In this document: positions 10,375-25,869 of the stretch, piece by piece
How the letters are laid out: the number at the start of each line of letters is the position of its first letter
Numbering within the stretch: the stretch's first letter is position 1
NCBI RefSeq assembly: GCF_035222275.1
Contig: NW_026946359.1
Location: 5,270,001 to 5,334,000, forward strand
Length of the DNA stretch: 64,000 bases
DNA from: Podospora bellae-mahoneyi
Taxonomy: Eukaryota > Ascomycota > Sordariomycetes > Sordariales > Podosporaceae
Direction: 5' to 3'
Translations under genes and position numbers: made by a program
The notes under the pieces: model-generated
The model's database searches: none
The model's input: the letters and a program-made list of their open reading frames with translations, nothing else
What the model was told of the DNA's origin: nothing

Positions 10375-11698
10375 TCACTCATAAACATAGCAGAAAGGCC
10401 CATCGACAATACTGTTCAGGTCCCTGATCTTGTAAACCTTGTCGCCCACAATCCCCAAATCAATATTGTCATCCAAGCTCTGCTGCCTGCCACCACCACC
10501 AAAGCTCATCATCGACGTCCCGCCAGCAATGGTCTGGATGCGGGTGTTGGTGTCCTGACTCTGCCAAATGGTCCAAGTGCGATCAATCATTCCATGATGA
10601 ACCCAGAAGGCGGGATCATTAGGGCTGGTGTAGAAATCACCACCAGGGTCACCAGCGATGGTGAAATGGCCAGCAGCGTGGACACCAATACCAGCACCGG
10701 CACCGCCGAAGCCACCACCAGCGCCTTGCATCACGTTCTGGAAGGTAAGAACGTCACGACTGTTGGTGATGAGGGCGGCAATGTCCTGGGTGCGGGCGTA
10801 GCGGGAGGTGAGGTAGTTGGAGATGTCACGGCGAAGGCAACGGGTGTTCAGACCGTAGCCATCGGAGCGGGGGTTGCGAGGAGGGGCAGGGTCGACGGCA
10901 GGGGAGACAGGGCCAAGGCGGACAGTCATGCTGCAGTGATAACGTTGTCAGATTCCCGTGATCTCACTAGCATCGGACAAGTGGGAAAACAAACTTCTTG
11001 AACGGTCCGGTCTCGACGCAGCCGCCACCGTTGCCGGCGGGAGCAATACCGGAAGATCTATGATCGATCTTCTTGCCGTTTCCACTGAGAGAAGTGTCGC
11101 TACCATCAAAGATAGGAGACTTCTCAGGGTCCTGAGCCCAGCGGCCCCAGTCCCAATACTATATTTTCTTGTCAGCTTGGAAATCAAAGATCCCAACTCC
11201 TATGAGCGACGTACCGGGTGGCTCCCATTGTAGTTGCACTCCTTGACAAGGGCTTGCTCAAAGGCCCACAGGTAGTATCTGTGCCATGAAAGGAAGCTGC
11301 CGGTGTTGTGGATGGACATGGTCTGCTGCATGTGAACGACGACAAAGTCTTCATATCTGGTCTTGGCTCCAGGGAACTGTGTGGGGTTGAGCTTGGATGG
11401 CTTCTCCATCAGGCACAACAAGGCGGCGATGTAAGACTTCTTCTCTGCGGCAGAGATGTCACCCCTGGTTTCAAACTCATGTTAGATTCTGTCTCTCTGA
11501 AGATTCATGAAATGATCAGACTCACCACTCTCGGCGAACCTTCAAGTTGGCCTTGGTACAGGTCTTTGACTTGGCCAACATGGCGTCGATAGCCGGACGT
11601 CCCTTCTTCTCAAGGTCTGAGACTGCGTCACCCGAGACGAGGCCGGCGAGGAGGAGCCATGGCACTGCCAGGAGTGCAAAGACAGAGAAACGCGCCAT
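10375..11698 (-). CDS. secreted tyrosinase, type-3 copper oxidase
   Basis: Oxidises mono- and diphenols to quinones, probably outside the cell. Four exons join in frame: 11526-11698, 11215-11464, 10995-11158 and 10375-10930, giving 380 aa. The introns are 61, 56 and 64 bp. The N-terminus MARFSVFALLAVPWLLLAGL is a signal peptide, cleaved about residue 22. The CuA site shows a histidine in FVVVHMQQ, then HNTGSFLSWHRYYLWAFE. The CuB site shows HAAGHFTIAGDP and then SPNDPAFWVHHGMIDRTW, so all six copper ligands appear present. WDWGRWAQDPEKSPIFDGS, between the sites, is typical of short fungal tyrosinases. The family includes catechol oxidases and o-aminophenol oxidases, so the exact substrate is unknown. 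A TATA box lies 81 bp upstream. Confidence 0.94.
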
Positions 11699-11778
11699 GA
11701 TTGAGCCGCGTTGTGAGCAGGAGCTTGAACTGACAGAAAGATCTCATGAACTCAGGAAAGTCGGGCACCGGGCTAGTG

Positions 11779-11784
11779 TTTATA
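11779..11784 (-). promoter_or_regulatory. TATA box of the tyrosinase gene
   Basis: TATAAA on the minus strand, 81 bp upstream of the ATG at 11698. The position is plausible for a regulated, TATA-containing fungal promoter. Confidence 0.45.
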
Positions 11785-13370
11785 GTCCCTGTCCCGCACG
11801 GGATCTTCCATAGTCCCACTTGTTGTTTCCTTCCTCGAATCGTCCGTTTCTTGCCTGCCAGGAGCCACAACACCCCCGGGTAGCGTGGTCGGCAAATATC
11901 GTCCGCTCTAGACTCCCCAGCCTGTTTGTACCAACTCCAGATGATGACCCAGAGAACAGGGGGCAGTATAAACAAGGATCTTCGCTAACGGCGGCTGCAA
12001 CGTTGGGTAGTCCTGTATGCTGGCACCTTCGGATCACGGCAGATGGTCAGCGAGGCTTTGAATATGGAGAAATTGCAGAGGGCTCATCTAAACGAGGCGT
12101 GTCCGTCCGGCTTTCGACTTCGGTTGACCCGGGCGAAAATAGTCATTGGGCATATGATGTAGAGAAAGAGGTAGGGTGGGTGCGGGTTCATTACCGGCGT
12201 AAGCAAGGGTTAGTGAAACAACATAGACCTCGTGGGCCATCATGAAAGTATCCAGCCCTCTGGGAGCATGAACAGGACGGCCGCAATGCTGCCGACTGGT
12301 CCAAAATGCTTTTGCCTCAATATACTCTGTGGGTTTTCGTCAGCTGGCAAATCTGGGGTAATTAGCCTGAGTAGACGGAATGGTTGCGCCCCGCGATATG
12401 GTATTCCGCCTTTGGGTTGCCCCCGGATTCTTGACAAAGTTTGCAGCTTCGGTTGCGTGGCTTGCATTTTCTGCGTTGCTACATGGTAACATGCAGAATT
12501 GTGCGTGGCCCGAGTGCTAAATGAAATTGCTGGTCGTCACGTTATTGATGCCCATGTTTTCGGTTGGACTAGGAGAAGGCGCTTCGGAATATTGCTATCG
12601 TCAGTTACTAACTGCTTGTGGGCCGCATAGTAGTATTTTCTATCTATCTGTTGTTTACGTGAGCTTGGCAAAACGTAGTGTCGGCTGTTGGTTGGACTGC
12701 TTCCAATCTTTGATATTCCCTCATGGCCCAGACAAGAAAGCACCACGCAGCAATGCCACAGCTCCCTTTTGCAATTCCGTCCCGGCAGCCGAGTCCAATG
12801 AAACACCAGCACTGGTCAGAACGTATTTTTCCCGGAAGGTTGAGATGTCGGGGGTGTCTGAATCAAGGCACCCAACGTGGGTCTCCCACACGGGCTCGGA
12901 ACACTTCCGTGGGATAGTGTTGCTGGAAGCGAAAAGCCAATGAAAAGGAGGGGGTTATAAGCCAAAATGGCAGGAATTACGCAGTCGCCATATATTGAAC
13001 CTGCTTGGCCGCTGGAGTTTGGTCAGGAAAAAGGACACTCGCCTTGGTATCGTTCATCCTGGAACATGATCTACGCACCAAGGCGTCCTTGGGTGCCCTC
13101 AGGCTTCAATGTGAAATCGGCAGATATCTTGGTTCGGATGGCGTGCCGAATCTGAAAGTGACACTGAACCTTTGCCTATGCGGCTTGGTGTGGTTGGCGT
13201 TGGATGCCCAGAATGCTGAAGTAGGGCGTTGTATTCATCCACAAGAAATTGCGATGAAAAAACTGACGCGCTGTCACTTTCTGGTAGCTCAGAATTGAAA
13301 TAAATCCAAAAAGGCATTTGGTTGAATATCAATACCAAGTGAATCAAGTCTGTGCGACTTGCATTCGGAT

Positions 13371-13420
13371 GACACGATAATATGATGCTTGACATGATAA
13401 TATGATGCTTGACATGATAA
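13371..13420. repeat. 20 bp tandem repeat, 2.5 copies
   Basis: The unit GACA(C/T)GATAATATGATGCTT occurs at 13371-13390 and 13391-13410, with half a copy at 13411-13420. It differs by one base between copies. It lies in non-coding sequence. Confidence 0.85.
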
Positions 13421-14956
13421 CAGTGGGCCGCAAAATTGCTGACAGATTTGCAAGGTGCCAGTCATGGAGCGGAGACTTCTTGACAGCCTGCTGAAATGAC
13501 AGCTGAGGTTTAGAGCGGTTTGATGGACGGCAGCAGCGACTGCCTCTCCTCTTTGGATCAATATCAGTGGAGCCAACTGCGGGCAGGCAAGAGAGAAATC
13601 CTTCATCTTGATAGATCCGAGTGACCTACGCGTCTGTCGATTAGTCAGTTATCTCTTTTGTTTCTGTAGCATCTATCATGAGTTGGCTACCGCTCCAAGT
13701 CGGCTTTGAGAGACTGATATCACTCCACCTAGGTATTCTAGGCAGCAAGAGTTCCCGGGAAGATAACTGGCCGATAAGGGAATGAACTGAAAGAAACACT
13801 GGAATTTTAGAAGGAGCAGCACAGTCACGTAAGTGATGCGAAACCGATGTGTGGCTGATGCTCCGGATATCGGGGGATCTGGAGCACTCAAAAGTAGGTC
13901 ACCTGCCATGGATTTGACAGACCGCTTGATGTTCGTCTGATATCTGTGTGATATTGTTGAATTTCTTGTTGAAAGTACGAAATCAACAATCCTGGTAGTA
14001 ATTGTTATCTACACAATAAGTTACCCCAAAGCGTGTTTCCTTGCCATTCTTTCATCGCTTCTCCATAACAATAAAGAGTTGTCTCATCTGCTACGATAGA
14101 AAACCCAAGTAAGAACAACAGTGATGAGCTGCTATACGCATGGAGCCGTGATAAATCAAGCATGTAGTCTCATTACCAGTCTCTGTAGTTGTTAAGGTGC
14201 GTTTTTTAAGGTGAATGATGCCCATCACAGGTCAGTGGCTTACATAATCATTTCATCTGAATAGGGGTAAAAGGGTTAACTACCTTGTTACACAGGCATT
14301 TCACAACCTCCTTGAGTACACTTCACAAAATCACAGTAAATCTCCAGCCATTTATAATGAGCCTAACCATGCTGTGAATGTCCGGCTTCATCTTGTCGTT
14401 TATTTTTTGACAATGAATCAATGCCCTGTACCTTAATGGGTATTTTGATGCCTACAGGCGTCTCGTTTCTCATAATTTGGCTACGTTACATACGGCAGTA
14501 ACGCATCAATAACCATATTTTATGGAGTCGAGAGAATAGCGCCGCTGTATTTCCTGCTCTCGGTTCAGTTTCATTGATGTCGGAGACTCATCATTTCTTC
14601 GTGCAAAGTGAATGAGAACAACTGATCCCCGCCCCCGTGGTACAAAGGCCCCAGGAATACGACATCTGGCCCCAAGTTCAAACCCACTGACCTAATTTGT
14701 GGGTCGAAACCTGCCTGGGATGTGCATATATTATTTTCTAGCGGATTGCTCTTTCTCAAACTCTCCCTACTACTCACCCAGCACCCATTCACTACTTCTC
14801 AGGCATTCCTAACGCCCACCATAAGCAGCCAAGCTTTGTCCCGAGACGATTTTCTCCTCGAATTCATTTCATTGGCGGCCGCTTGCCCTGCCATTTTTAC
14901 TCGGCATCCTTGTTGGCGGTCGCTTTGTCGTCGACCATTCTCGACAGCAAGACAAT

Positions 14957-15036
14957 CGTGAGTTTCGTATCTCTTTATCCTACGAGGCATCTACCTCAGG
15001 CTCTTGATCAATTCACTGACAATTCAATCTCACCAG
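14957..15036 (+). other. probable 5' UTR intron
   Basis: A GTGAGT donor, a CTGAC branch site and a CAG acceptor (CTCACCAG) bracket 80 bp just before the ATG at 15055. Removing it also removes the in-frame upstream ATG at 15004, which supports 15055 as the start. Confidence 0.55.
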
Positions 15037-15054
15037 ATCCACAAACTCGACAAA

Positions 15055-17045
15055 ATGGGCCCACCGATTCCAATATCTCAAGCAGCCAGAAAAGTCTACA
15101 ATGGCATTGAATATTTCTATGGATTTCCAAACTCGGAGCAAGTTTTTGTCCTCAACCTCAACACCAAGTTGAGAATGTTTACAAAAACGAATGCCTGGGG
15201 CACTGTGTCAAGGTCCGAATTCAAAGAATACATAAGTCTTTACCCAAGACTCTACCAGGTTGCCAACACCTCGAGAGATCGAATCCAACAGTGGCTTCAT
15301 GTTGGCTACAACCGAGCGAACTTTGAGTCCTGGGGTCCAGACTTTCGCGCCTTCCTCCGTACTGAGGCTGAGGATCAAAGTACGAATACCCGAGTGAGAA
15401 AACCGGGGATCCCGCCCCAAGCCAAGTGGCTGAACGAGGAGCACAAAGAGCGAGGGGCAGCGTTCGACATACGAATGGGGAGACAAGTTCAGGAAGAGGA
15501 GGGAGATGATTCTGTGATGGGGCCAGAGGATGAGGAGGAGGTCACGTACCAGCCGGATGAGGACCAAAACGGCGGCGAAGAAGATGTGGAACAGGTAAGC
15601 ATCTATTCAGAGCTTCCACACCTGCCCATCCTTGTTGAGTGTATCAGCTGACATCCACCCAGGCCCGTAGTCATGTGAATAGCTCGCAAAATGGTACCCA
15701 CGCCATCCAGCAACCCAGAAAAAGAAGGCGCGAAGAGCAGTCAACCTCGACCCTGGTAGGTACGCCGTTTCCAGAATCGATGGCGCATCATTATCAGCTG
15801 GCCAATTCGTCGCAGCAACAATTTGCACTGAGAGAACTACGGAATGCTGCGACCGGGTTCAGGACCCTTCATTCAGAGGTTCTGCGAGTGGCTCAAAAGC
15901 TGGAGCCCGGTGATTTCCTCCGCCCCTTGCTGTCGCACATTGCCAATTCCACGACCTTGGAGGTGGGTGCTGCAGAGAATGCCGCGAGAATCTCGTCTGA
16001 GCTTATGGATCATGTAGCCAAATCTCAGGCCGAGGGGGGAAGAAGCGGTGATGACGAGGACCGAATCAAGCGCGCGCGGTCGAGAGCTGCCTATGAGATG
16101 CTCCCCACCGCAGCGCCGGCAAACAGACTCCCTCGCCGCCGGAGCCAGCAGCAGCAGGCGAATCATCCAAGCATCATCCGCGAAGACAGTCAAGCCCCCA
16201 AGGCTGACGATAATGTCCGCAGCCTAACTGTCCCGCGTGAGAGGTCACTGTCCCTTGGCTACGAACTGCCAGATCACCTGGCGGAAGCATACCAGCCCCT
16301 CTTTGAACCGAGTAGCCCGATTTACTTTGGCCCCTTGAACAGCCTTGCTGGAGAAGCCAGTTCTCGTCCTAACACCGCCAAAGGTGCTCAAAGTAACCAC
16401 CCACACAACCGTGGGACTCCGGCTCCCGTCCCAGGCGCAAGTTCATACCACCGCGAAGCATCCATAGAGGAGTTCAGACCGCCCATTACAGCGAGAAACA
16501 CGAGCGCCTTGAACGGCCCTCAAGGTCACCCTTCACAGGCGCAAACAGCAGCCCCTCATTCCCACCACATGCCGGTCAACTCCATCGAAGTGCCTGGGTA
16601 CCTTCCCTACCACGCCAACAACAAGTATCGGCCCCCTTCCCAGCCCCATTCAACAGTTTCTTACGCTTCCGGAACTGGAGCATCATCGTTGCACAGGCAC
16701 CCAGCAGTAGTCGAACCAGCCGCACCCCCTCCCGCGTTCTCCCCCCCGAACTTTGGTCCTGCTAATTGCAGGAGCACAAGACAAGCAAACAGAGAACTCG
16801 GGACAGCTCAGCGGCCAAACCGGGAACTCCCACCCCCAGCCACCACCATCTCAACCCGCCAAACGAGACAGTCCAGCCAGCAGCCCACGTTGTCATCCTC
16901 CTCCGCTTCCCACGCCCCCCTCCGCGCTACAGCAGGGCAACCAAGACAAGCAACCCGTGGCAATCAAAAGGGAAAAACAAGGCGGAGAGTAGAGGTAGAA
17001 GACGAGGACGAGGACGAGAAGGGGCAGGGGAACGGTGTTGAGTAA
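15055..17045 (+). CDS. unrecognised protein, folded N-terminus and long disordered tail
   Basis: No family was recognised. Exons 15055-15594 and 15663-17045 join in frame to 640 aa, with a 68 bp intron carrying GTAAGC, GCTGAC and CAG. Residues 1-115 look folded, with aromatic residues throughout (GIEYFYGFPNSEQVFVL, WGTVSRSEFKEYISLYP, WLHVGYNRANFESWGPDF). An acidic stretch follows (about 150-180), then a basic KKRRREEQ-like patch. A helical segment lies at about 205-290. From about 300 the protein is Pro/Ser/Gln/His-rich and disordered, ending with a basic-acidic tail (KGKTRRRVEVEDEDEDE). The composition suggests a nuclear protein, but this is inference. The ATG at 15055 is preferred because the in-frame one at 15004 falls in a likely leader intron. 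Confidence 0.75.
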
Positions 17046-17945
17046 TCTACACCCTTTCCTATTGCCAGCAGCTGTTGGTGTCTTCATGACTACTTAGCAG
17101 CACCACAGAAAAAGGACGGATCAAAGACTCAGGGGCTGACAAACCGGGGCATTGAATGTTTACTGTTGTGTGTTTCTGTTAAGGGGGGGGTGGAGGGGGG
17201 AGGAGTTTTCTTGGTATTATCTTTCCCCATGGCGATGGATTGATTCATCTTGTTCTGTCTTGTTCGGATATATGCTTTTTTGTTGCTTTTATTGAGGACA
17301 ACACAAGACGGGGTGGGTTTTTGTCCTATTCTGCACACACACAAAAAAAGAAAAAGGGAAGGCGTAATACTGCGGTGGTTTTATTGAGGGGATGATGAGG
17401 GTCGATGAGGACGACAAAGTGGAGAGTTTTTTTTTCTTTTCTTCTGGCCGAGAAACCCTGTCATCATTGTTGAGGTAGGTATCGTTATCACCATCTTAGA
17501 TAGGGATTATACCAAGTGTAGGAAAATCGACTGCAGCAGAAGAATGCGACGAGCAGTTCTATACCTTGGTTGTTTTCGGGAATTTATTGTCGTGGACCTG
17601 TTGCTGTTGACATGATTGATGTCAAGTGTTGCTGTCTCCAAGTCAACAAAGAGACAGAAAACACAGCGATCGCCTCACACCTGTAAGCAATGGCTCTCAT
17701 ATCACAGTATCGACCCCCCTGCCCAACCGAGTCAACCAAAATGTCACTATCAGAAACGGTCCCAGCCCTGTCAGCTGCTTGCCAAAATCCCCTCTGTATT
17801 CCCATTACCTATTTCCCACACATTACAATAATATCCTAGATTTTCCCCATGTCGTACACAACATAAATACCCCCTTGCAATAAACACAAAACTAAAATGC
17901 CCTAGTTGATATCCCACTATTAAATGTCAATATATATCCCACTTA
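17046..17945. other. convergent intergenic region
   Basis: About 900 bp between the 3' ends of two convergent genes. It holds homopolymer runs, including G-runs at about 17184-17200 and T-runs at 17428-17436. No coding frame is credible. An AT-rich patch at 17820-17945 probably contains 3' end signals for the minus-strand gene. Confidence 0.5.
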
Positions 17946-19348
17946 TCATACCCAATCTTTATGCCTAGCCTTGGCCAGCAGCTCATACATGGCCCTATCC
18001 TGCTTTTTGTTGCTCGTGATCGACGATATGGTAGTGCCTTGGTCGGAATCGCTCTTCTCGCAGCTCCCTCCGAGCGTACGCGTGCTCTTCTCCGGCGGCC
18101 CCTGTTGGGCTGGGAGAGTGAGAATGCTCCTATCGTTACGGTTATCATCCGAAAGGTCCATGTGACGTCTTCTCTGTTCAGCCACTGGCGACGGCTGCCG
18201 GTCAGGAGAAGAGCGATGGAGGTTGGTACCCACCCTCGCGCTGTCTTCAAGATCGCTGGAGTGGCGGAGGTTTTTGAACAAATGCCTCAGCATTGGGATC
18301 GAGGCTGCCTTGATGGTGCAGGCAGGCTCGATGAAGCCCCAGAGGACGAGTGGAAGGGAGTTGTCTGCGGGATGTGGGTTAGTCAATGTTGTTGTTATTG
18401 GGGGGGAGGGGAAAGCAACGCGGTCTCACAGCTAAAATCGTTTTCCTCCAGAACCTTTACGGTTGTTAATCTGAGAAAGATGTTAGTCTCTCGGTGGGAG
18501 ATAAGAGCAGTATGTGACGAAATAGACTTACTTGACAATGCAAGTGATGCCGGCAAAGATACCCATCGACATGGCAATGGCGACCCCAATCTTCTCTCTG
18601 TTGTACATATTATATCGCAAAAGAAGTCTCCAGGGGAGTAGGGCAAGCGCAAAATCACAAAACGCCGAACATGCTGGAAACATAAACAGGTTAGGTCGCT
18701 GGCTGAACAATAAGACTGGGGTTCTGTAGGAGTGGTGGCCTACATCCGACAAAAATGCTAAAGTTGATGGTAAACTTGACCGGCCAGCATTCCCCCGCTA
18801 TCTCCGGGCGGTATGTCTTCTCCACGGGGTCACACGAAACCCAAAAGAAGATGGCGCTCAAGTAGTGGGTGATGTTGAGAAGGGCGAGTAGCCCGTAGAT
18901 GGTCCATCGCATCCAGGTGTTCGGGCCACACAGCCGCAACAGTGTAATGGCAAAAGAGGTTTTGCTGCAGGCCACTGAGATAACTGATGAAAAACCGGAT
19001 ATATTGCTAATGATCCAGAAGACGGAAAAGTTCTCTGGCGGGATCTGGGGAGCCCGCAGACCGAAGCCCAGGAGGACATTGGTGGAAGTAGTACAGCAAC
19101 TCAACAAGAGCATAATCTTCACAAACACAAATCAGCTCATGGAACGGCGGTGTGACGGGCAAAGAAAAATATTTCCATACCCATGAGAAGATGATGAAAT
19201 AGTCATCCCACCATAGTGCTCTTCGTCGAAAGGTTTTGCTGTATATCCGTAGGGCGAGGAATATTCCGGCGACTCCCGTGAGCGGCCAGAGTACTGTGTA
19301 AATCGTGATACCCTTTGGGTTCTCTGACAGAGGGACCTTGGTGACCAT
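17946..19348 (-). CDS. SAT4-type (fungal rhodopsin-domain) integral membrane protein
   Basis: Five exons join in frame: 19181-19348, 18744-19116, 18532-18673, 18430-18470 and 17946-18364, giving 380 aa. The introns are 64, 70, 61 and 65 bp. Seven hydrophobic segments span about residues 15-270. Family marks are RIYSKTFRRRALWWDDYFI near helix 2, WIISNISGFSSVISVACSKTS in the middle, DFALALLPWRLL after the third intron-bounded segment, and LVLWGFIEPACTIKAASIPML at the end of the last helix (compare the usual E-P-x-x-x-I-x-A-x-x-P). The C-terminal 100 residues are a polar cytoplasmic tail. The biochemical role of the family is largely unknown, with some members acting as GPCR-like sensors. The fourth exon is only 41 bp, so single-frame reading misses it. 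Confidence 0.9.
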
Positions 19349-22300
19349 GGCGGGTGTGTACTGCGAAGCCGGCAGCCAGGCGCAGTCCAGAGGTTTAGCC
19401 GGGCCGGAGCCAAACCCGGCGGCGAGAGGGCGTGGATGGGACGATTATGGACTATGGTCTCTCTGTATCGCCCGGATCATGTCGTCTCTCCTGTCTAGTA
19501 CCGCGTATCTATGTGGTGGTCTTGTAGTCGTGATTCGTTCCTCATTGGCAGCTCATCGCAGTCCCAGCTCGGTGGCTGTGTGATCCCTCCAGAAAGTTGC
19601 AATTGCGACTTTGCAGAATGACGAGCGGATGGTTCATGGAGGACCCTGGATCTGGGGGAAGCAAGCGGGGACCGCCAGATTTAGTACCTGCCAGGGGTGG
19701 GTGGTGTCTCCGAGGGAAACGCGATCGAGTTGCCCAGGCTAGCCAGCCAGCACTTGCAGGTCCACTGGAGGTCTGGCAGCTGCAGAAGACAAACCTGGGC
19801 TAGAGCGGCTCACCGGCTTGAACGGGGTCCCTCCCACACGACCTACACGCGACATGCCAAATCGGAAGCAGCCGCGGTCCATCTTTTGTGCTTGGGGCGC
19901 TGGGTTGGTGACAGTTTGAACACCCCACATCCGTGGCTGACATGCATTGTCAACCAGCAGAAGGGACAATTGCAATTGCTGCGCGGTGCGGGTTGTCGTC
20001 AGGGTCTGGCGTAGCATTTGCGATGTCGATTTCGTCGGCCCGACAGTCTGGGTCGCAAGCGATCAACATGGGAACACCGAGCAAGGCTTCAAACCACATG
20101 GGACGCCAAGGACGCCCCCCGTCCAGTGCCTCTTAGTGCACCCTCCATACCACCACTGCGTGCTGCGTATGGTGAGCACTGCGTAACCTCAGGAGTATCT
20201 GCGGTTCCTGGGGAGAGATGGGCGAGGTGGTCGATTGACTGGTAGGCAGTTGGTAATACGGCGCAAGATATCGATAGACACACCACAAAGCGGCCAGTCA
20301 GGTGATGGTGGAAATTGGAGAATGCTTGTTCGTGTCCACCGAACAGCCCTCATCAGCATCAAGAGGTCAAAGCGCGCAACTCGTCACAACCAACAGCACG
20401 TTTTTGATCTGACGAGTCCAGGAACTCTACTCTGTAGGTACATGGTCTTCATTCGGGTAACGACCTCGCGAGTTTCCGGTTGACTGGTCTTAACAAGCTA
20501 CCTATTCTAGAGGCCGCACGGAACAACGGTCCTTAGCCCGGACGCGGTACAGGGCTCGGACAACGTTCATCATCTCAAGATGCCCACGCTTTGAAGATGA
20601 TATCTGATCTATTCTTGTCGTGCAAGCTTGAATCACACCGGAAGGGTTATGAGGTCCAAAACAATAGGTGACCCAAGCGAAATGGCACCTCCACAAAAAG
20701 CTAGAAGCGATCGATCTTGCAGCACTATCTTCAAATTTATTCATGCGGCAACTCGCTACCAGGCAATCATAGGACACCATCTCTGGCTTCCAAGAGAGCC
20801 TTACCGGAAATCCTAAGACATATTGACAAGCTAGCTGTAACCGAAGGGTTTGTGAGATTCTATAGGGGGCTTTTAGGAGCAGCCAAGCGACGAGATTCCC
20901 AAGCCTAGAAGCTAAGTCAATTTAAGCTTCATGGGCCAATCGTGGCTCCATGTTTCGAACAACACAATGGGTCTGGAGAAGGGCGAAAGGCTTCTCTGAC
21001 ATCTTTTTGCTGGGTAGAAGCAATCATGGAACTGCCACCTCAAGACTTCGAAAATGAGTAAAACTTTGTACAACAGTGGCTGGTTGGTGGTTGGCTGGTG
21101 GCTGGTTTCCCTGAAGAGATCATCAATCACTAGCAAACCTTTCACTGGGGAATTGAGGGTAGCGCCTGACCAACCTTCTGCACAATGATTATGATTGTGC
21201 ATTAGTCTCATCACTTCTCACTTGATCCGCCACCACACCAATACACACACGAAGAGACATGAAGAATCCAGGTAGGTATCTATCCTTCCAATATCTCTGC
21301 TCCAATATACAGCGAGACACTCACTCGGCCATTCTAGTTTTTCCGGCATCAAAGACAATTACAAACCGAAGTGCCAAGGACTCTTCCGACATCTGGCGAG
21401 CCACTCAGGAAAATGGACAAGTGATGTGACGATATGGATTGTCCATGGACTGGTTTGGAAGAGTTGGATCGTCTTAGTGTAACTGTACCTGCACATAATC
21501 GAGCCTTGGCAAGGGGTAGCAGCATACATATACCTCAGACGGATAAATGGGGGTCGTTTGGCTGCACAAACACTTCGTTCTTGAAGATGGCGAACACCAC
21601 ATAGGTATTTCGTACAGTCGTTTGATCTGGACCGAGAAACTGACGAGATAAGAAAACTCGCTACAAACTCACCTCTTGGATGGCCGACATCAACTGCCAC
21701 GAGCTTCTCCACTATCTGCAATCCCTGTTCAGGCACAAGCCTGGCTATGATGTCAAAGAAGGCAAGGTTCCCATCGATAAGAACTCCAAACTGTTCCAAA
21801 AGTCTCCAGTTGCGCAGTTGGCCGATATTATGATAATTAACGTGACCTGTGTCAAAAGTGAGAGTTGCTTAGGAGCTGGAAAAGGGTGTGCGAAGGTATC
21901 ACGTTGCCGGAACAACTGGCCCAGAAGGAAAGTTTCAAGTTGGCGGCAGTGAGCTCGTGCCAAGTTTTCTCAATCGCACCGATCGCAAGTTCGCATCCAG
22001 TTGCCAGACGCAATCGAGGGGTTTCCAGGTCTGTCAGCCTCCCAAGATTCCTCGGTCAAGGGGTGCTTCCAGTTTCCATTCCCTACCCGAAACACCTCAG
22101 CTCAAAGACTCGCTTCATGTTGCTCTTGTTTGCTCAACTCTGCTCTCAAGAATCGTCATCCAAGGAACTTATTCTGAGCACCAACCAATTATTCATTTGC
22201 TCCAGGGACTGCTCCACCATCTACCCGACTGTCAGGGCCACCACCAACTGGACTCTTGTTGAGTTTTCTGGGCCAGCCATCACATCAGGGTATCCTCCAT

Positions 22301-23214
22301 CGCAAACCTACATCACAGTGCAGCAGCGCGCGCACGGCATACACAACCCGAGGCACCGTTTTCCCGTCGATGACGTCCTAATCAGGATTTTTACCACACA
22401 CTGGAGCCCATCCTTTCGTCTAGAGTAGGTTTCCATCAATTTCTTATGTCTGCACCCTGAGCCTTGAAAAAAGGTATGCCCACCAGCCCCGAATTGCCCC
22501 TCATTCCAAGCCTCCCCTCCCCCGATGACCCATTGCCCTGTCAGCCCGCCTCAATCCAACCCGGCTCAATCCAACCCGGCCCCGCGCCCGAAACCAGCCC
22601 GCCGCCATCGACAATCATACAGACACGCAACAAACACCTCGACTAGAGCTGTCGCGTTCCAGCCGCAAAACCGCACTAATCTATCGACTAGGTGCTGGTC
22701 TTGTGCTGATGAGGTTGGTTCACCCTCGATTTGCGCTGGGATTGAGACACTGCTGCTGCTGCTGCTGCTGGGAGGGGTTGCATTTTTCCGCGCTGTGAGG
22801 CATATGGTCGCTTGCTCCGCCGATGAGCATCCACCATCTTTCCCCCATCGCCAGCCAGCCGACCGGCGAGAGACCAGTCAGAAGCGCATCCAGCTTTCTG
22901 CCGCGACCTAGCCACCTGAGCTTCTCTCTCCCTACCGGACCACCCGCTCGCTGATGTTGGATCACTTTTCATACATATTAACCTCTCATGACCCAATCTT
23001 CTGGGCAGCAAAGAGCTAACTAGAGGGCATTCTTAGACAGACATTCGACATCCTTTCTGTATTGAAATCATCGGGGCCCTCTTCAACTCCCGAATACCCT
23101 CTGATTCTCCCAAGGCAATAGCATTGCCGTGCCAACCAACCGCCAGCCCAACGACCGACCCTCTTGCCTACTATTTGGCTTGGCTATCGAGTGGGAGCTT
23201 CGCGATTCCACACA
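19349..23214. other. 3.9 kb stretch without a clear gene
   Basis: The left end should hold the promoter of the membrane protein. No long frame between 19,400 and 22,900 has recognisable domains. A short spliced frame is possible at 21259-21429 (34 codons) and another small frame at 21680-21952; neither has independent support. Simple repeats occur at 22553-22590 and 22751-22771. The last few hundred bases are the promoter and leader of the kinase gene. Confidence 0.45.
22553..22590. repeat. short direct repeat, two copies of about 14 bp
   Basis: CTCAATCCAACCCGG occurs twice in direct succession. A CTG/GCTG run of about seven units follows at about 22751-22771. Both lie upstream of the kinase gene in sequence with no supported coding frame. 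Confidence 0.7.

Positions 23215-25869
<2,655 letters not shown>

Larger units (their letters stand above)
11699..15054. other. 3.4 kb gene-poor stretch
   Basis: The left part holds the tyrosinase promoter, with a TATA sequence on the minus strand at 11779-11784. Between about 12,000 and 14,700 no open frame shows a domain, a signal peptide or a believable splice pattern. The stretch 13,900-14,560 is AT-rich. A 20 bp tandem repeat lies at 13371-13420. The right end holds the leader of the next gene, including a probable 5' UTR intron at 14957-15036. Confidence 0.5.

Noticed and set aside
10072-11001. 309-codon plus-strand frame opposite tyrosinase
   Set aside because: It is antisense to the tyrosinase last exon and runs through its intron; it has Thr/Val-rich composition and no domain.
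21865-22428. 187-codon frame in the 19.4-23.2 kb gap
   Set aside because: Mixed composition without a motif, no plausible promoter or partner exons; kept only as non-coding spacer.
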